Assembly (NCBI GenBank): GCA_964428075.1
Contig: CAYRWQ010000010.1
Coordinates: forward strand, 1-25,292
Direction of reading: 5' to 3'
DNA from: JAGOSP01 sp964428075
GTDB taxonomy: Bacteria; Patescibacteriota; Minisyncoccia; Moranbacterales; UBA1568
Length of the DNA stretch: 25,292 bases
Below, one piece after another: positions 7,530 to 14,514 of this stretch. A model generated the notes under the pieces. It was not told where the DNA came from. It searched no databases and saw only the letters and a program-made list of their open reading frames with translations. The position numbers were made by a program, and so were the translations under genes. Numbering within the stretch: the first letter of the stretch is position 1; every line of letters starts with the position of its first letter.

Positions 7530-8555
7530 ATGCGAGCGGGCGCATGGCATCTTTTGAAAGTTTTTTTCTGGCTTATCTGGTGGTTGGTTTTTTTCATGGT
7601 CTTGCTTTTCGGGTTTTTCAACTTGCCTGGTCCAGAACCACGCGAAGACGTGACACTCGGGATTACATTTTCTTCCCGGTATGCGAGAGACCTCGGGTTG
7701 GACTGGAGGGAAACGTATACAGCCCTTCTCGATGATATAGGGGTACGGAAGATACGTCTCCCGGTGTACTGGGACCTCGCCGAACCACAGGAGGGTGTGT
7801 ACGATTTTTCCGATCTTGATTGGCAAATCGGGGAAGTGAGAGCGCGGGATGGAGAGGTGATTCTTTCTATCGGGCAACGTGTTCCACGTTGGCCAGAATG
7901 TCATATTCCGGGATGGGTGAGCGAGGATGCGGTGCAGCGTGAAGCGGCTCTGCTTCACTTTATGCGCGAGGTAGTTGGACGGTACAAACATGATCCCACT
8001 ATCACGGTTTGGCAGGTCGAAAATGAACCATTTTTGGTATTTTTTGGTCAGTGTCCACAGTTTCGGCGGGAAATGCTTGACCGAGAAATCGCATTCGTGA
8101 AGACACTCGATGATTCTCGCCCGATTCTTACCACGGATAGCGGCGAGCTTTCACTTTGGTATCAAGCAGCGCATCGCGGCGATCGGTTTGGTACGACCAT
8201 GTATCGTCATATCTACAAACACGGATATGGATATTTCACCTATCCTTTGGGACCGAATTTTTTTATTGCAAAGTCATGGCTCGTCAGGCTGTTGACTCAA
8301 CAAACATCTTTTTCAGTTATTGAGCTACAGGCAGAGCCATGGGCGAGTGGATGGGTGGCTGATGTTTCGTTGGAGGAGCAGTTCCGAACTATGGACGAAC
8401 ATAAGCTTCTGGAAAACGTAGTCTATGCTCGGCGAGTGGGGTTCCCAGAGATTTATTTGTGGGGAGCTGAGTGGTGGTATTGGCTGAAAGAGAAAAAGGC
8501 ATATCCAGCTGTGTGGGAGACAGCACGAGGGTTGTTCCATGAGTATGCACAGTAA
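7530..8555 (+). CDS. Membrane-anchored glycoside hydrolase, clan GH-A-like
   Basis: A 341-residue protein with one N-terminal membrane segment (about residues 8-30, FWLIWWLVFFMVLLFGFF), so the catalytic domain is probably held outside the membrane. The rest looks like a TIM-barrel retaining hydrolase. Y80-W81 and EPQEGVYDFSDLDW (about 85-98) match the substrate-cleft region of GH5/GH42-like enzymes. TVWQVENEPF gives acid/base candidate E166. SVIELQAEPW gives nucleophile candidates E265 or E269. A Trp-rich end (YLWGAEWWYWL) is typical. The exact GH family and substrate are uncertain. It lies 17 nt after the permease gene and overlaps the start of the methyltransferase gene by 17 nt, so these three are probably co-transcribed. 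Confidence 0.8.
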   Translation: MRAGAWHLLKVFFWLIWWLVFFMVLLFGFFNLPGPEPREDVTLGITFSSRYARDLGLDWRETYTALLDDIGVRKIRLPVYWDLAEPQEGVYDFSDLDWQIGEVRARDGEVILSIGQRVPRWPECHIPGWVSEDAVQREAALLHFMREVVGRYKHDPTITVWQVENEPFLVFFGQCPQFRREMLDREIAFVKTLDDSRPILTTDSGELSLWYQAAHRGDRFGTTMYRHIYKHGYGYFTYPLGPNFFIAKSWLVRLLTQQTSFSVIELQAEPWASGWVADVSLEEQFRTMDEHKLLENVVYARRVGFPEIYLWGAEWWYWLKEKKAYPAVWETARGLFHEYAQ

Positions 8556-9087
8556 TCTTTCAAGAAACATCACTTTGGTGTTGCATAATGTGCGAAGTGC
8601 GGCGAATGTTGGATCGATACTGCGAACATCAGATGGTGCTGGTGTGGCTGAAGTATGGTGCACCGGGTATACACCAATTCCAGCACCGAGAGGGAGGAAG
8701 TATCTGACACGAGCACAGAAATCTTTGGCTAAATCAGCACTTGGCGCGGAGCATTCGGTACCGTGGCGCAGATCTCGACTGTTGAGCACGTTGATCCGCC
8801 AGTTGCGTGTGAGAGGGTTTTTTATTGTTGGACTTGAGCAGGATGTTCGGTCAATAGATATCACAGGACTCCCGAAAGCGGGGTCGATAGCGCTCATCGC
8901 GGGGAATGAGGTTCGTGGTCTCGATAAACGCATCTTGTGTCAATGTGATGCAATAGTCGAGTTGCCAATGTACGGCCAGAAAAACTCACTGAATGTTTCT
9001 GTGGCGTGTGGGATTGCGCTTTATGCTCTTCGCGGTATAATTTCAACAGGAACGAAGGATATATCGAGAGAGGTGATTACTTCGTAG
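8539..9087 (+). CDS. SpoU/TrmH-family RNA methyltransferase
   Basis: Predicted SAM-dependent RNA 2'-O-methyltransferase of the SPOUT class (trefoil knot). The 182-residue protein shows all three motifs: motif 1 HNVRSAANVGSILRTSDGAG (residues 16-35, with the catalytic-type Arg of NxxxxxNxGxxxR), motif 2 ALIAGNEVRGLD (about 118-129), and motif 3 VELPMYGQKNSLNVSVACGI (about 140-159). There is no extra N-terminal RNA-binding domain, so it is the minimal form, similar in size to TrmL or short TrmH-like proteins. The RNA target (tRNA or rRNA position) cannot be assigned. Its start lies inside the end of the hydrolase gene (17-nt overlap), which indicates translational coupling. Confidence 0.9.
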   Translation: MSMHSNLSRNITLVLHNVRSAANVGSILRTSDGAGVAEVWCTGYTPIPAPRGRKYLTRAQKSLAKSALGAEHSVPWRRSRLLSTLIRQLRVRGFFIVGLEQDVRSIDITGLPKAGSIALIAGNEVRGLDKRILCQCDAIVELPMYGQKNSLNVSVACGIALYALRGIISTGTKDISREVITS

Positions 9088-9157
9088 GTTTTGGTGTTTA
9101 GCCGGAATGTTTTTGTGGGATTTCTTGACTGGTAGTCGTACTCTTCTCTGAGAAAAT

Positions 9158-9901
9158 ATGCAACAGACAAAAAAGAAATTGGCCGTTTTCGACATTGATG
9201 GGACTATTTTTCGTAAGAATTTCCATTTTGAGTTGATCAATGAGCTCGTTTGGATGAAAATTTTTCCGTTGGATGTTCGACGCGAGTTAATTGAAGTGTA
9301 TACGAACTGGATAGAACATGAGGGAACGTATGAGGATTACCGTCTCGCTCTTTTAGATTTGTATTCCGAACACATCGTCGGCTGTCGAAAGCAAGATGTA
9401 TTGCAGGCGAGTAGCGATGTTATTGCGTTTCATGCTAAGCGTACGTATGTTTTTGCTGAGAATTTGATCAAGCGTCTTCGAAATGAAGGATATTGTTTCA
9501 TTGCAGTGTCTGGATCGCCGAGCGAAGTGGTTGAGGAATACAATACGCATTATCTTAAGTTCGATGCGGCTTTTGGTAGTATTTATAAACTGGACGCGCA
9601 AAATCTGTATACCGGTGTTGCTTCTTTTGAACCGTCAAAAAATAAGGGAGACGTTGTGAAACGGTATATGCATGAGCACGGATTGACCTTAGAAGATTCA
9701 TATGGTATTGGTGATACTGAATCAGACGGAAGTTTTTTGCAGCTTGTTGAAAACCCGATTGCCTTTAATCCGAATCAGAACCTCAAACAGGAAGCGGAGC
9801 GCTTGAATTGGCGTATTGTTGTTGAGAAGAAGGACGTGATTTATGAGATGACAGGCAGTGATGCAATTACACTGCCGAGGACTCAAGTGAGTGGAACATA
9901 A
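9158..9901 (+). CDS. HAD-superfamily hydrolase, phosphoserine-phosphatase-like (subclass IB)
   Basis: A 247-residue phosphatase-type protein. Motif I is FDIDGT (nucleophile D12, general acid D14), motif II is SGSPSE (S118), motif III is the Lys in NKGD (K163), and motif IV is GIGDTESDGSFL (D186, D190). The large helical cap between motifs I and II (about 20-100) is the C1 type seen in SerB-like and HAD-IB proteins. The substrate could be phosphoserine, a sugar phosphate or a phospholipid headgroup; the sequence does not decide. The ATG at 9158 follows a 70-nt gap after the methyltransferase gene. A TTGACT at 9125-9130 could be a -35 but no matching -10 at normal spacing is obvious. Confidence 0.88.
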   Translation: MQQTKKKLAVFDIDGTIFRKNFHFELINELVWMKIFPLDVRRELIEVYTNWIEHEGTYEDYRLALLDLYSEHIVGCRKQDVLQASSDVIAFHAKRTYVFAENLIKRLRNEGYCFIAVSGSPSEVVEEYNTHYLKFDAAFGSIYKLDAQNLYTGVASFEPSKNKGDVVKRYMHEHGLTLEDSYGIGDTESDGSFLQLVENPIAFNPNQNLKQEAERLNWRIVVEKKDVIYEMTGSDAITLPRTQVSGT

Positions 9902-9912
9902 TCGTGGGAGTA

Positions 9913-9918
9913 TATAAT
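9913..9918 (+). promoter_or_regulatory. Consensus -10 box before the 38-residue ORF
   Basis: A perfect TATAAT, with 10 nt between its end and the ATG at 9929. The predicted start near 9925 would leave a 4-nt leader. There is no clear -35. Confidence 0.45.
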
Positions 9919-9928
9919 CGTGTATCAT

Positions 9929-10045
9929 ATGAATTTAAATGCTTCTCTCGACAAGTTTTTGAAACGTATCTTGTGGCTTTGGCTACCATTTTACGCCCTC
10001 GTTCTTCTGATTAAGGAAGTACGAACGCGGATATCGCATTCATAA
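9929..10045 (+). CDS. 38-residue single-span membrane microprotein (hypothetical)
   Basis: A short frame encodes MNLNASLDKFLKRILWLWLP, then FYALVLLIKEV and a short polar tail ending SHS. It has an amphipathic, basic N-terminal stretch, one hydrophobic span (about residues 14-28, ILWLWLPFYALVLLI) and a Lys/Arg-containing tail. This layout is common in small membrane proteins. A perfect TATAAT ends 10 nt before its ATG, which argues that it is transcribed and translated from its own near-leaderless mRNA. It sits between the HAD gene (27-nt gap) and the VanZ-like gene. It has no recognisable family and could be a spurious frame. Confidence 0.5.
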   Translation: MNLNASLDKFLKRILWLWLPFYALVLLIKEVRTRISHS

Positions 10046-10073
10046 ATCATTCATTCTTGGAAGTATCAAGCAG

Positions 10074-10517
10074 GTGTTACGTGTGAAAAAGGTGACGGGG
10101 AATCGGCAAAGGAAGCTCTGGGTACGGGGTGGTATACTTTTGACTTGGATGGCAGTGATTTTTTCGTTCTCATCGATACCAGGCACAGGGATGCAGTATG
10201 AAGTTTCGATGTGGTATGTCCTGGAGCGTAAAAGTGCACACGTGTTTGAATTTGCTCTTTTGACTTTTTTTGCATTTCGTTTTTTCCGTGTCTGGTTTGT
10301 GACGGATGAATCTTGGCGGAGCGTTGCACTGCTTTCGGGAGCCTTTGCATTTTTGTGGGGGGTAATGGATGAGTTGCACCAATCTTTCGTTTTTGGTCGG
10401 GGCAGTCATCTATCTGATGTTGGTATCGATTTGATGGGAGCAGTTATTGCGCTAAGCGTGATCGCGAGCACCTTCCTCTATCGCTGTCCCAGAAATTTTC
10501 AAAAAATGATACAATGA
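10074..10517 (+). CDS. VanZ-like membrane protein
   Basis: A protein of up to 147 residues with three or four membrane spans. VanZ-family hallmarks are visible: FSFSSIPG after the first span, ERKSAHVFEFALLTF in the second, and DELHQSFVFGRGSHLSDVGIDLMGA in the third, including the conserved acidic-His and D-x-x-x-D-x-x-G features. VanZ proteins are linked to low-level teicoplanin resistance in enterococci, but most homologues have no proven role and probably act in envelope biology. The start is uncertain: GTG at 10074 or GTG at 10083 (giving MKKVTGNRQRK). The TGA stop at 10515-10517 overlaps the pilB -10 box. Confidence 0.85.
   Translation: MLRVKKVTGNRQRKLWVRGGILLTWMAVIFSFSSIPGTGMQYEVSMWYVLERKSAHVFEFALLTFFAFRFFRVWFVTDESWRSVALLSGAFAFLWGVMDELHQSFVFGRGSHLSDVGIDLMGAVIALSVIASTFLYRCPRNFQKMIQ
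10507..10515 (+). promoter_or_regulatory. Extended -10 promoter for pilB
   Basis: TGATACAAT: TG one base before a 5/6-consensus -10 (TACAAT, 10510-10515). There is no good -35, as is tolerated with extended -10 elements. Predicted start is about 10522, giving a leader of about 31 nt. Confidence 0.45.
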
Positions 10518-10552
10518 ACGCACAGGAGTATGCAGCATAATTACCAAACCTC

Positions 10553-12304
10553 ATGCACATCACCCTTCAACAATTGAAAGATTTTCTTCTCGAGTCGGGA
10601 CTCCTGTCGAAAGAAGCCGTAGAGGAGGCGGTGGTTCAGGCAGAAGCGAGCAAACAGGATTTCGGCCAATATCTCCTTCAGCAGGGGATGGTTCAGGAGA
10701 GCGAATTACAGAAGATATATGCCTATGTGTTGGGTATCCCGTTTGTCGATCTATCAAAGGAAACGATACCGATCGAGGTGTTGCAGATCATACCAGAACC
10801 GATTGCGAAAAAATCCAATATTGTAGCCTTCGAAAGGGATGGAAACAACCTGAAGGTTGCTATGTTAAATCCGGAGGACTTACAGACGATCGATTTTATT
10901 AAGAAAAAAACGGGATTGAAGGTGATTCCGTGTTTGGCAACTCAGGAAAGTGTGCAAACGGTGCTTCGTCAGTACGAAAAAAGTCTTCAGGCGGAATTTG
11001 GTGATATCCTCACCAGTGAGGTGAAATCCGTGGATGCTGAACAGGATAAAGAAAGTGCTGAGGTTTTGGCTTCAGGGTTACCGATTATCCGTATTGTAGA
11101 TACTTTACTCAAGCATGCCATCTTGCAGTCGGCATCGGATATTCATATCGAACCAGATGATAAAGAAGTGCATGTTCGCTACCGTATTGATGGCGTTTTG
11201 CATGAGGCAATGACACTTCCCAAGGATACTTCTGCTGGTATTGTGGCTCGTATCAAAGTATTAGCTAACTTGAAGTTAGATGAACATCGTATTCCGCAAG
11301 ATGGTCGTTTCAAAATTGAGAAAGATAGTTATAAGATTTCTTTTCGGGTGAGTTTGTTGCCGGTTTTTGATGGCGAGAAGGTTGTCATGCGTTTGTTAGA
11401 TGAAGGTTCAAAAGGATTGACACTCGAAAAAATGGGCATGGTAGGGAAGGCCTTGGAGAGTGTGCATCGGGAGATCAAAAAGCCTAACGGGATGATTCTT
11501 GTGACTGGTCCGACTGGTTCTGGAAAAACGACGACTTTGTATACGGTCATGGATATTTTGAATACCACTGAAGTCAATATCAGCACGGTTGAGGATCCAG
11601 TCGAGTATCGTATGCCACGAGTGAATCAGACCCAGATTAACCCTAAGGTGGGTATGACTTTTGCTGCTGGTCTTCGCGCGCTTTTGCGTCAGGACCCTGA
11701 TATTGTGATGGTGGGTGAAATCCGTGATTCTGAAACCCTCGAAATTGCTCTCAATGCCGCTATGACTGGTCATTTGGTATTATCGACTTTGCATACGAAT
11801 TCAGCGGCTGCAGCTCTGCCGCGCATGCTTGATATGGGAGCAGAGCCTTTCTTGATTGCTTCGACGGTCAATGTGGTCGTGGCACAACGTCTGATTCGAA
11901 AACTGTGCGTGGATTGTCGTAAATCGTATCAATTAGACGAAAAACAACTTGCTCTACTCGCGAAAAGTTATGATGTCGATGCCTTGTTTGTGACGATGCA
12001 AAAAAACACAGAAATCGCGAAGATTATGGGCACCGCGCAGAGCTTGGAAGAAGTGACTTTTTATACGATTGGCGGGTGTGATCAGTGTAGTGGTGAGGGG
12101 TATAGGGGTCGACTCGGTATTTATGAGGTGCTTGAGATGGAAACGAATATCCGGAAATTAGTGACACATGCGGCAACGAGTGAGGACATTGAACTGATGG
12201 CACGAAAGGATAATGGTATGTACACTATGGTTGAAGATGGATTCTTGAAGGCCGTACAGGGACTGACGACACTCGAGGAAATTCTGCGGGTAACCAAAGA
12301 ATGA
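10553..12304 (+). CDS. pilB: Type IV pilus assembly / type II secretion ATPase (PilB/GspE family)
   Basis: Cytoplasmic hexameric ATPase that powers pilus extension or type II secretion-like assembly. The 583-residue protein has an N-terminal MshEN/GspE_N domain (about 1-145). The ATPase core carries Walker A GPTGSGKT (319-326), the Asp box STVEDPVEYRMP (about 344-355), Walker B IVMVGEIRD (384-392) and the His box GHLVLSTLHTN (406-416). A tetracysteine zinc site is formed by C452/C455 and C509/C512, typical of PilB/GspE and absent in PilT. It stands alone here: no pilC, pilT, pilin or secretin gene is adjacent. A strong hairpin at 12331-12361 ends the unit. Confidence 0.95.
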   Translation: MHITLQQLKDFLLESGLLSKEAVEEAVVQAEASKQDFGQYLLQQGMVQESELQKIYAYVLGIPFVDLSKETIPIEVLQIIPEPIAKKSNIVAFERDGNNLKVAMLNPEDLQTIDFIKKKTGLKVIPCLATQESVQTVLRQYEKSLQAEFGDILTSEVKSVDAEQDKESAEVLASGLPIIRIVDTLLKHAILQSASDIHIEPDDKEVHVRYRIDGVLHEAMTLPKDTSAGIVARIKVLANLKLDEHRIPQDGRFKIEKDSYKISFRVSLLPVFDGEKVVMRLLDEGSKGLTLEKMGMVGKALESVHREIKKPNGMILVTGPTGSGKTTTLYTVMDILNTTEVNISTVEDPVEYRMPRVNQTQINPKVGMTFAAGLRALLRQDPDIVMVGEIRDSETLEIALNAAMTGHLVLSTLHTNSAAAALPRMLDMGAEPFLIASTVNVVVAQRLIRKLCVDCRKSYQLDEKQLALLAKSYDVDALFVTMQKNTEIAKIMGTAQSLEEVTFYTIGGCDQCSGEGYRGRLGIYEVLEMETNIRKLVTHAATSEDIELMARKDNGMYTMVEDGFLKAVQGLTTLEEILRVTKE

Positions 12305-12330
12305 TACTTGGTGTGTGGGTTGCATATATC

Positions 12331-12361
12331 AATAAACCAGGGAAAAGTTCCCTGGTTTATT
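12331..12361. terminator. Bidirectional hairpin terminator between pilB and relA
   Basis: A perfect inverted repeat: AATAAACCAGGGAA (12331-12344), loop AAG, TTCCCTGGTTTATT (12348-12361), giving a 14-bp stem. It lies between convergent genes, 26 nt after the pilB stop and 21 nt after the relA stop. The AT-rich outer stem supplies a short T-rich tail in the rightward direction; the leftward tail is less T-rich. Confidence 0.85.
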
Positions 12362-12382
12362 TCTCGTCAGTTTGTTTGTGGT

Positions 12383-13906
12383 CTATTGTTTCGTCCGAAA
12401 TGTTTCATGACGGAGTTCGCGACGAATGTGTGACTTGGCATTGGAAGTTTTGACGAAAGAAAGCCAGTCGCGTGAGGGGCGCTTCTTTTCTTTGACAGTG
12501 AGGATATCCACAACTTGACCGTTTTGGATATGCGTATCAAGAGGGGTCATTTTACCATCAATTTTTGCTCCGACAGCTCGTTGTCCGATTTCGCTGTGGA
12601 TAGCATAGGCAAAATCAATCGGGGTAGATTCTTCTGGAAGTTCGATGATGTCGCCTTTGGGGGTGAAAGCAAAAATATGGTTTTTGAAGAATTCTACTTT
12701 GAGTCCTTGCATGAACTCTTCATCATTGTGGCCGATTTCGCGTTGCCACTCTCTGAGTTGATTTACCCAGGCGAGTTCCTTGGGTGGTGCATGATCTAGT
12801 GTCGGACGGTTACGGAAAAAGAGGTTCCGCCAGCCGCGGCGTTCTTTTTCGGTATAGATCCAGTGTGCTGCAATACCATATTCGGATTCATCATGCATTT
12901 TTTGTGTACGGATCTGGACTTCCAGAATACGACCTTCCGGTCCAAAGATGGTTGTGTGCAGAGATTGGTAGCCATTAGGTTTTGGAAGTGAGATGTAGTC
13001 TTTGATTCGACCAACCATCGTGCGGTAGAGCTTGTGAACGATACCAAGTGATTCATAGCAGTCGGAAATTTCGGGTACGATGATACGAATCGCAACAAGA
13101 TCGTAGACTTGCGTGATATCCATGTCATGCTTTTTTAATTTTTGGAACAAGCGATAGAGATGCTTGGTACGACCATGGATATCGAGAACACGCACACTTT
13201 CTTTTTCGAGCGCCACTCTGAAGAGCGCGACAATACGGGTGATGTATTGTTTGCCATCGCGGAGGTATGTGTCTTGCAGCTTCTTGGTAGCACTGTAGTT
13301 TTCTTTGTCCAGATACTTAAAACAGAGATCTTCGAGTTCGCCTTTGAGCTCACCGATACCAAGCCGGTTTGCGATTTGTGCGTAGACCTCGAGTGTTTCG
13401 CGCGCGATGCGCTCCCGTTTCTCTGGCGGGACGTGATCAAGGGTGCGCATGTTATGGAGCCGATCGGCTAATTTGATGATAACGACACGTATGTCGCGCG
13501 CCATGGCGAGAAACATCTTGCGTAAATTTTCTAGGTAAAGTTCTTCTTTTGTACCGCGTAGTTTGATTTTACCGAGTTTGGTTATTCCATCTACGAGATA
13601 CGCGATTTCGCCACCAAACTTTTTTTCAATCTCCGTGAGAGTGACCTCAGTATCTTCGGGGACATCATGTAAAAATCCGGCCGCGATGGTTTTGGCATCC
13701 ATCCCGATTTCACGTAAAGTTAATCCTACTGCGAGACAGTGAATGATATAGGGTTCTCCGGAACGGCGTTTCTGATGCGCATGTGCTTTTTCTGCGAAAG
13801 CATAAGCGTCACGCAAGAGTTTTTGATCCTCGCTGGAAAGCGGTGCGTTCCTTGTTTCGATCACTTGTTTGAGAGTAATGGAAGACATAATAGAGGAATC
13901 ATTCAT
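12383..13906 (-). CDS. relA/spoT: RelA/SpoT-family (p)ppGpp synthetase/hydrolase lacking ACT domain
   Basis: Predicted bifunctional alarmone enzyme. About 507 residues from the ATG at 13906 (MNDSSIMSS). The hydrolase HD domain is intact: IIHCLAVG, FLHDVPEDT (HD and ED pairs) and KLADRLHNMRTL. The synthetase domain contains GRTKHLYRLFQKLKKH, YDLVAIRII, KPNGYQSLHT, EVQIRT and EYGIAAHW. A TGS domain (FAFTPKGDIIELPEESTPIDFAYAIH...) follows. The protein stops about 40 residues later, so the zinc-finger/ACT (RRM) regulatory end of the roughly 700-residue long RSH proteins is missing. The upstream ATG at 13957 adds 17 Cys-rich residues but would lie upstream of the -10 box at 13916-13921. A start at 13888 (MSSITLKQ) is also possible. 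Confidence 0.93.
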   Translation of the reverse strand: MNDSSIMSSITLKQVIETRNAPLSSEDQKLLRDAYAFAEKAHAHQKRRSGEPYIIHCLAVGLTLREIGMDAKTIAAGFLHDVPEDTEVTLTEIEKKFGGEIAYLVDGITKLGKIKLRGTKEELYLENLRKMFLAMARDIRVVIIKLADRLHNMRTLDHVPPEKRERIARETLEVYAQIANRLGIGELKGELEDLCFKYLDKENYSATKKLQDTYLRDGKQYITRIVALFRVALEKESVRVLDIHGRTKHLYRLFQKLKKHDMDITQVYDLVAIRIIVPEISDCYESLGIVHKLYRTMVGRIKDYISLPKPNGYQSLHTTIFGPEGRILEVQIRTQKMHDESEYGIAAHWIYTEKERRGWRNLFFRNRPTLDHAPPKELAWVNQLREWQREIGHNDEEFMQGLKVEFFKNHIFAFTPKGDIIELPEESTPIDFAYAIHSEIGQRAVGAKIDGKMTPLDTHIQNGQVVDILTVKEKKRPSRDWLSFVKTSNAKSHIRRELRHETFRTKQ

Positions 13907-13915
13907 ATATTTTTC

Positions 13916-13921
13916 AGTATA
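13916..13921 (-). promoter_or_regulatory. -10 box for relA (near-leaderless)
   Basis: TATACT on the minus strand, with 9 nt between its end and the ATG at 13906, implying a leader of about 3 nt. The -35 region (about 13939-13944) lies inside the palindrome at 13934-13952. Confidence 0.45.
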
Positions 13922-13933
13922 GCAGATTTGACA

Positions 13934-13952
13934 AATGCAACTAGGTTGCGTT
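13934..13952. promoter_or_regulatory. Candidate Fur/Zur-type operator between relA and zur
   Basis: A 19-bp interrupted palindrome, AATGCAAC-TAG-GTTGCGTT, with 7 of 8 arm positions complementary. Its size and symmetry fit Fur-superfamily operators. It overlaps the relA -35 region and a possible rightward promoter (TAGAAT at 13957-13962 or TATTCT at 13968-13973). It lies about 120 bp upstream of the zur start. Assignment to the Zur encoded here is inference. Confidence 0.4.
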
Positions 13953-14056
13953 ATCATAGAATTAAATTATTCTGGAAAGAGGGAGATATGGATGTAGGGT
14001 ATTACATTCTGTCATGTGGGTTGATTGCCTGTTTCCGGGTTCTCTGCGTGAGAAAA

Positions 14057-14062
14057 TATAAT
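14057..14062 (+). promoter_or_regulatory. Consensus -10 box before zur
   Basis: A perfect TATAAT overlaps an upstream ATG at 14061 and ends 10 nt before the preferred start ATG at 14073, implying a leader of about 4 nt. The -35 is weak. Confidence 0.5.
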
Positions 14063-14072
14063 GGTAAATACT

Positions 14073-14495
14073 ATGAGTGTTCAGGAGACATGTTTGGCAG
14101 GGTTGATGTCAAAGGGCGTTCGTTTGACCCGTGCGAGAAAGGCTTTAGTTGAGCTCTTGGCTCAAGCTGGGGCCCCGAAGTCGATACCTGATATGCAGGC
14201 ATCATTCAAGCGATTGAATATCTCATTTCATAAGACGACACTGTATCGAGAAATCGACTTTTTAGTGGCTGAGGGCATTGTGAAAGAAGTGATTGTCTCA
14301 GGAGAGAAGTGCTATTACGAGCTTGTGGGTGAGCACCATCATCATGCTGTGTGCCTTCAGTGTGGGGATATTCAAGACATTCTGATTCAGGAAGATTTCT
14401 CGAATATTGAGCGCGAACTCTCTAGAAATTCGGGATTTCGGGTAGCGGATCACTCAGTTGAGTTTTTTGGTTGGTGCAGCACCTGTACCATATAA
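14073..14495 (+). CDS. zur: Fur-family transcriptional regulator, probably zinc-responsive (Zur)
   Basis: A 140-residue winged-helix metalloregulator. The DNA-binding domain includes RLTRARKALVELLAQAG and the recognition helix SFHKTTLYREIDFLVAEGIV (51-70). The dimerisation domain has the metal region GEHHHHAVCLQCGDIQ (H88-H91, C94, C97) and a C-terminal CSTC pair (C135, C138). The two CxxC pairs form the usual structural zinc site. Zinc specificity is inferred from its position: it is the first gene before znuA-znuC-znuB, with a 19-nt gap to znuA. The start at 14073 is preferred over 14061 because the latter lies inside the TATAAT box. Mn- or Fe-sensing relatives cannot be fully excluded. Confidence 0.88.
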   Translation: MSVQETCLAGLMSKGVRLTRARKALVELLAQAGAPKSIPDMQASFKRLNISFHKTTLYREIDFLVAEGIVKEVIVSGEKCYYELVGEHHHHAVCLQCGDIQDILIQEDFSNIERELSRNSGFRVADHSVEFFGWCSTCTI

Positions 14496-14514
14496 AGGAT
14501 GAAATAAGACGAGT

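Noticed and set aside
9149..9159. Shared TGAGAAAATAT upstream of the HAD gene and of zur (14049-14059)
   Set aside because: An 11-base AT-rich match near two starts is plausible by chance, and only the zur copy leads into a real -10 box.
13907..13957. 17-residue Cys-rich N-terminal extension of RelA (start at 13957)
   Set aside because: It would place the -10 box inside the coding region; family members begin near the 13906 or 13888 ATG.
13988..14152. 54-codon rightward frame preceded by a purine-rich GAGGGAGA, overlapping the zur start
   Set aside because: It overlaps the Fur-family gene in another frame, has an odd Cys/Tyr-rich composition and no recognised family. The TATAAT at 14057 inside it argues for zur starting separately.
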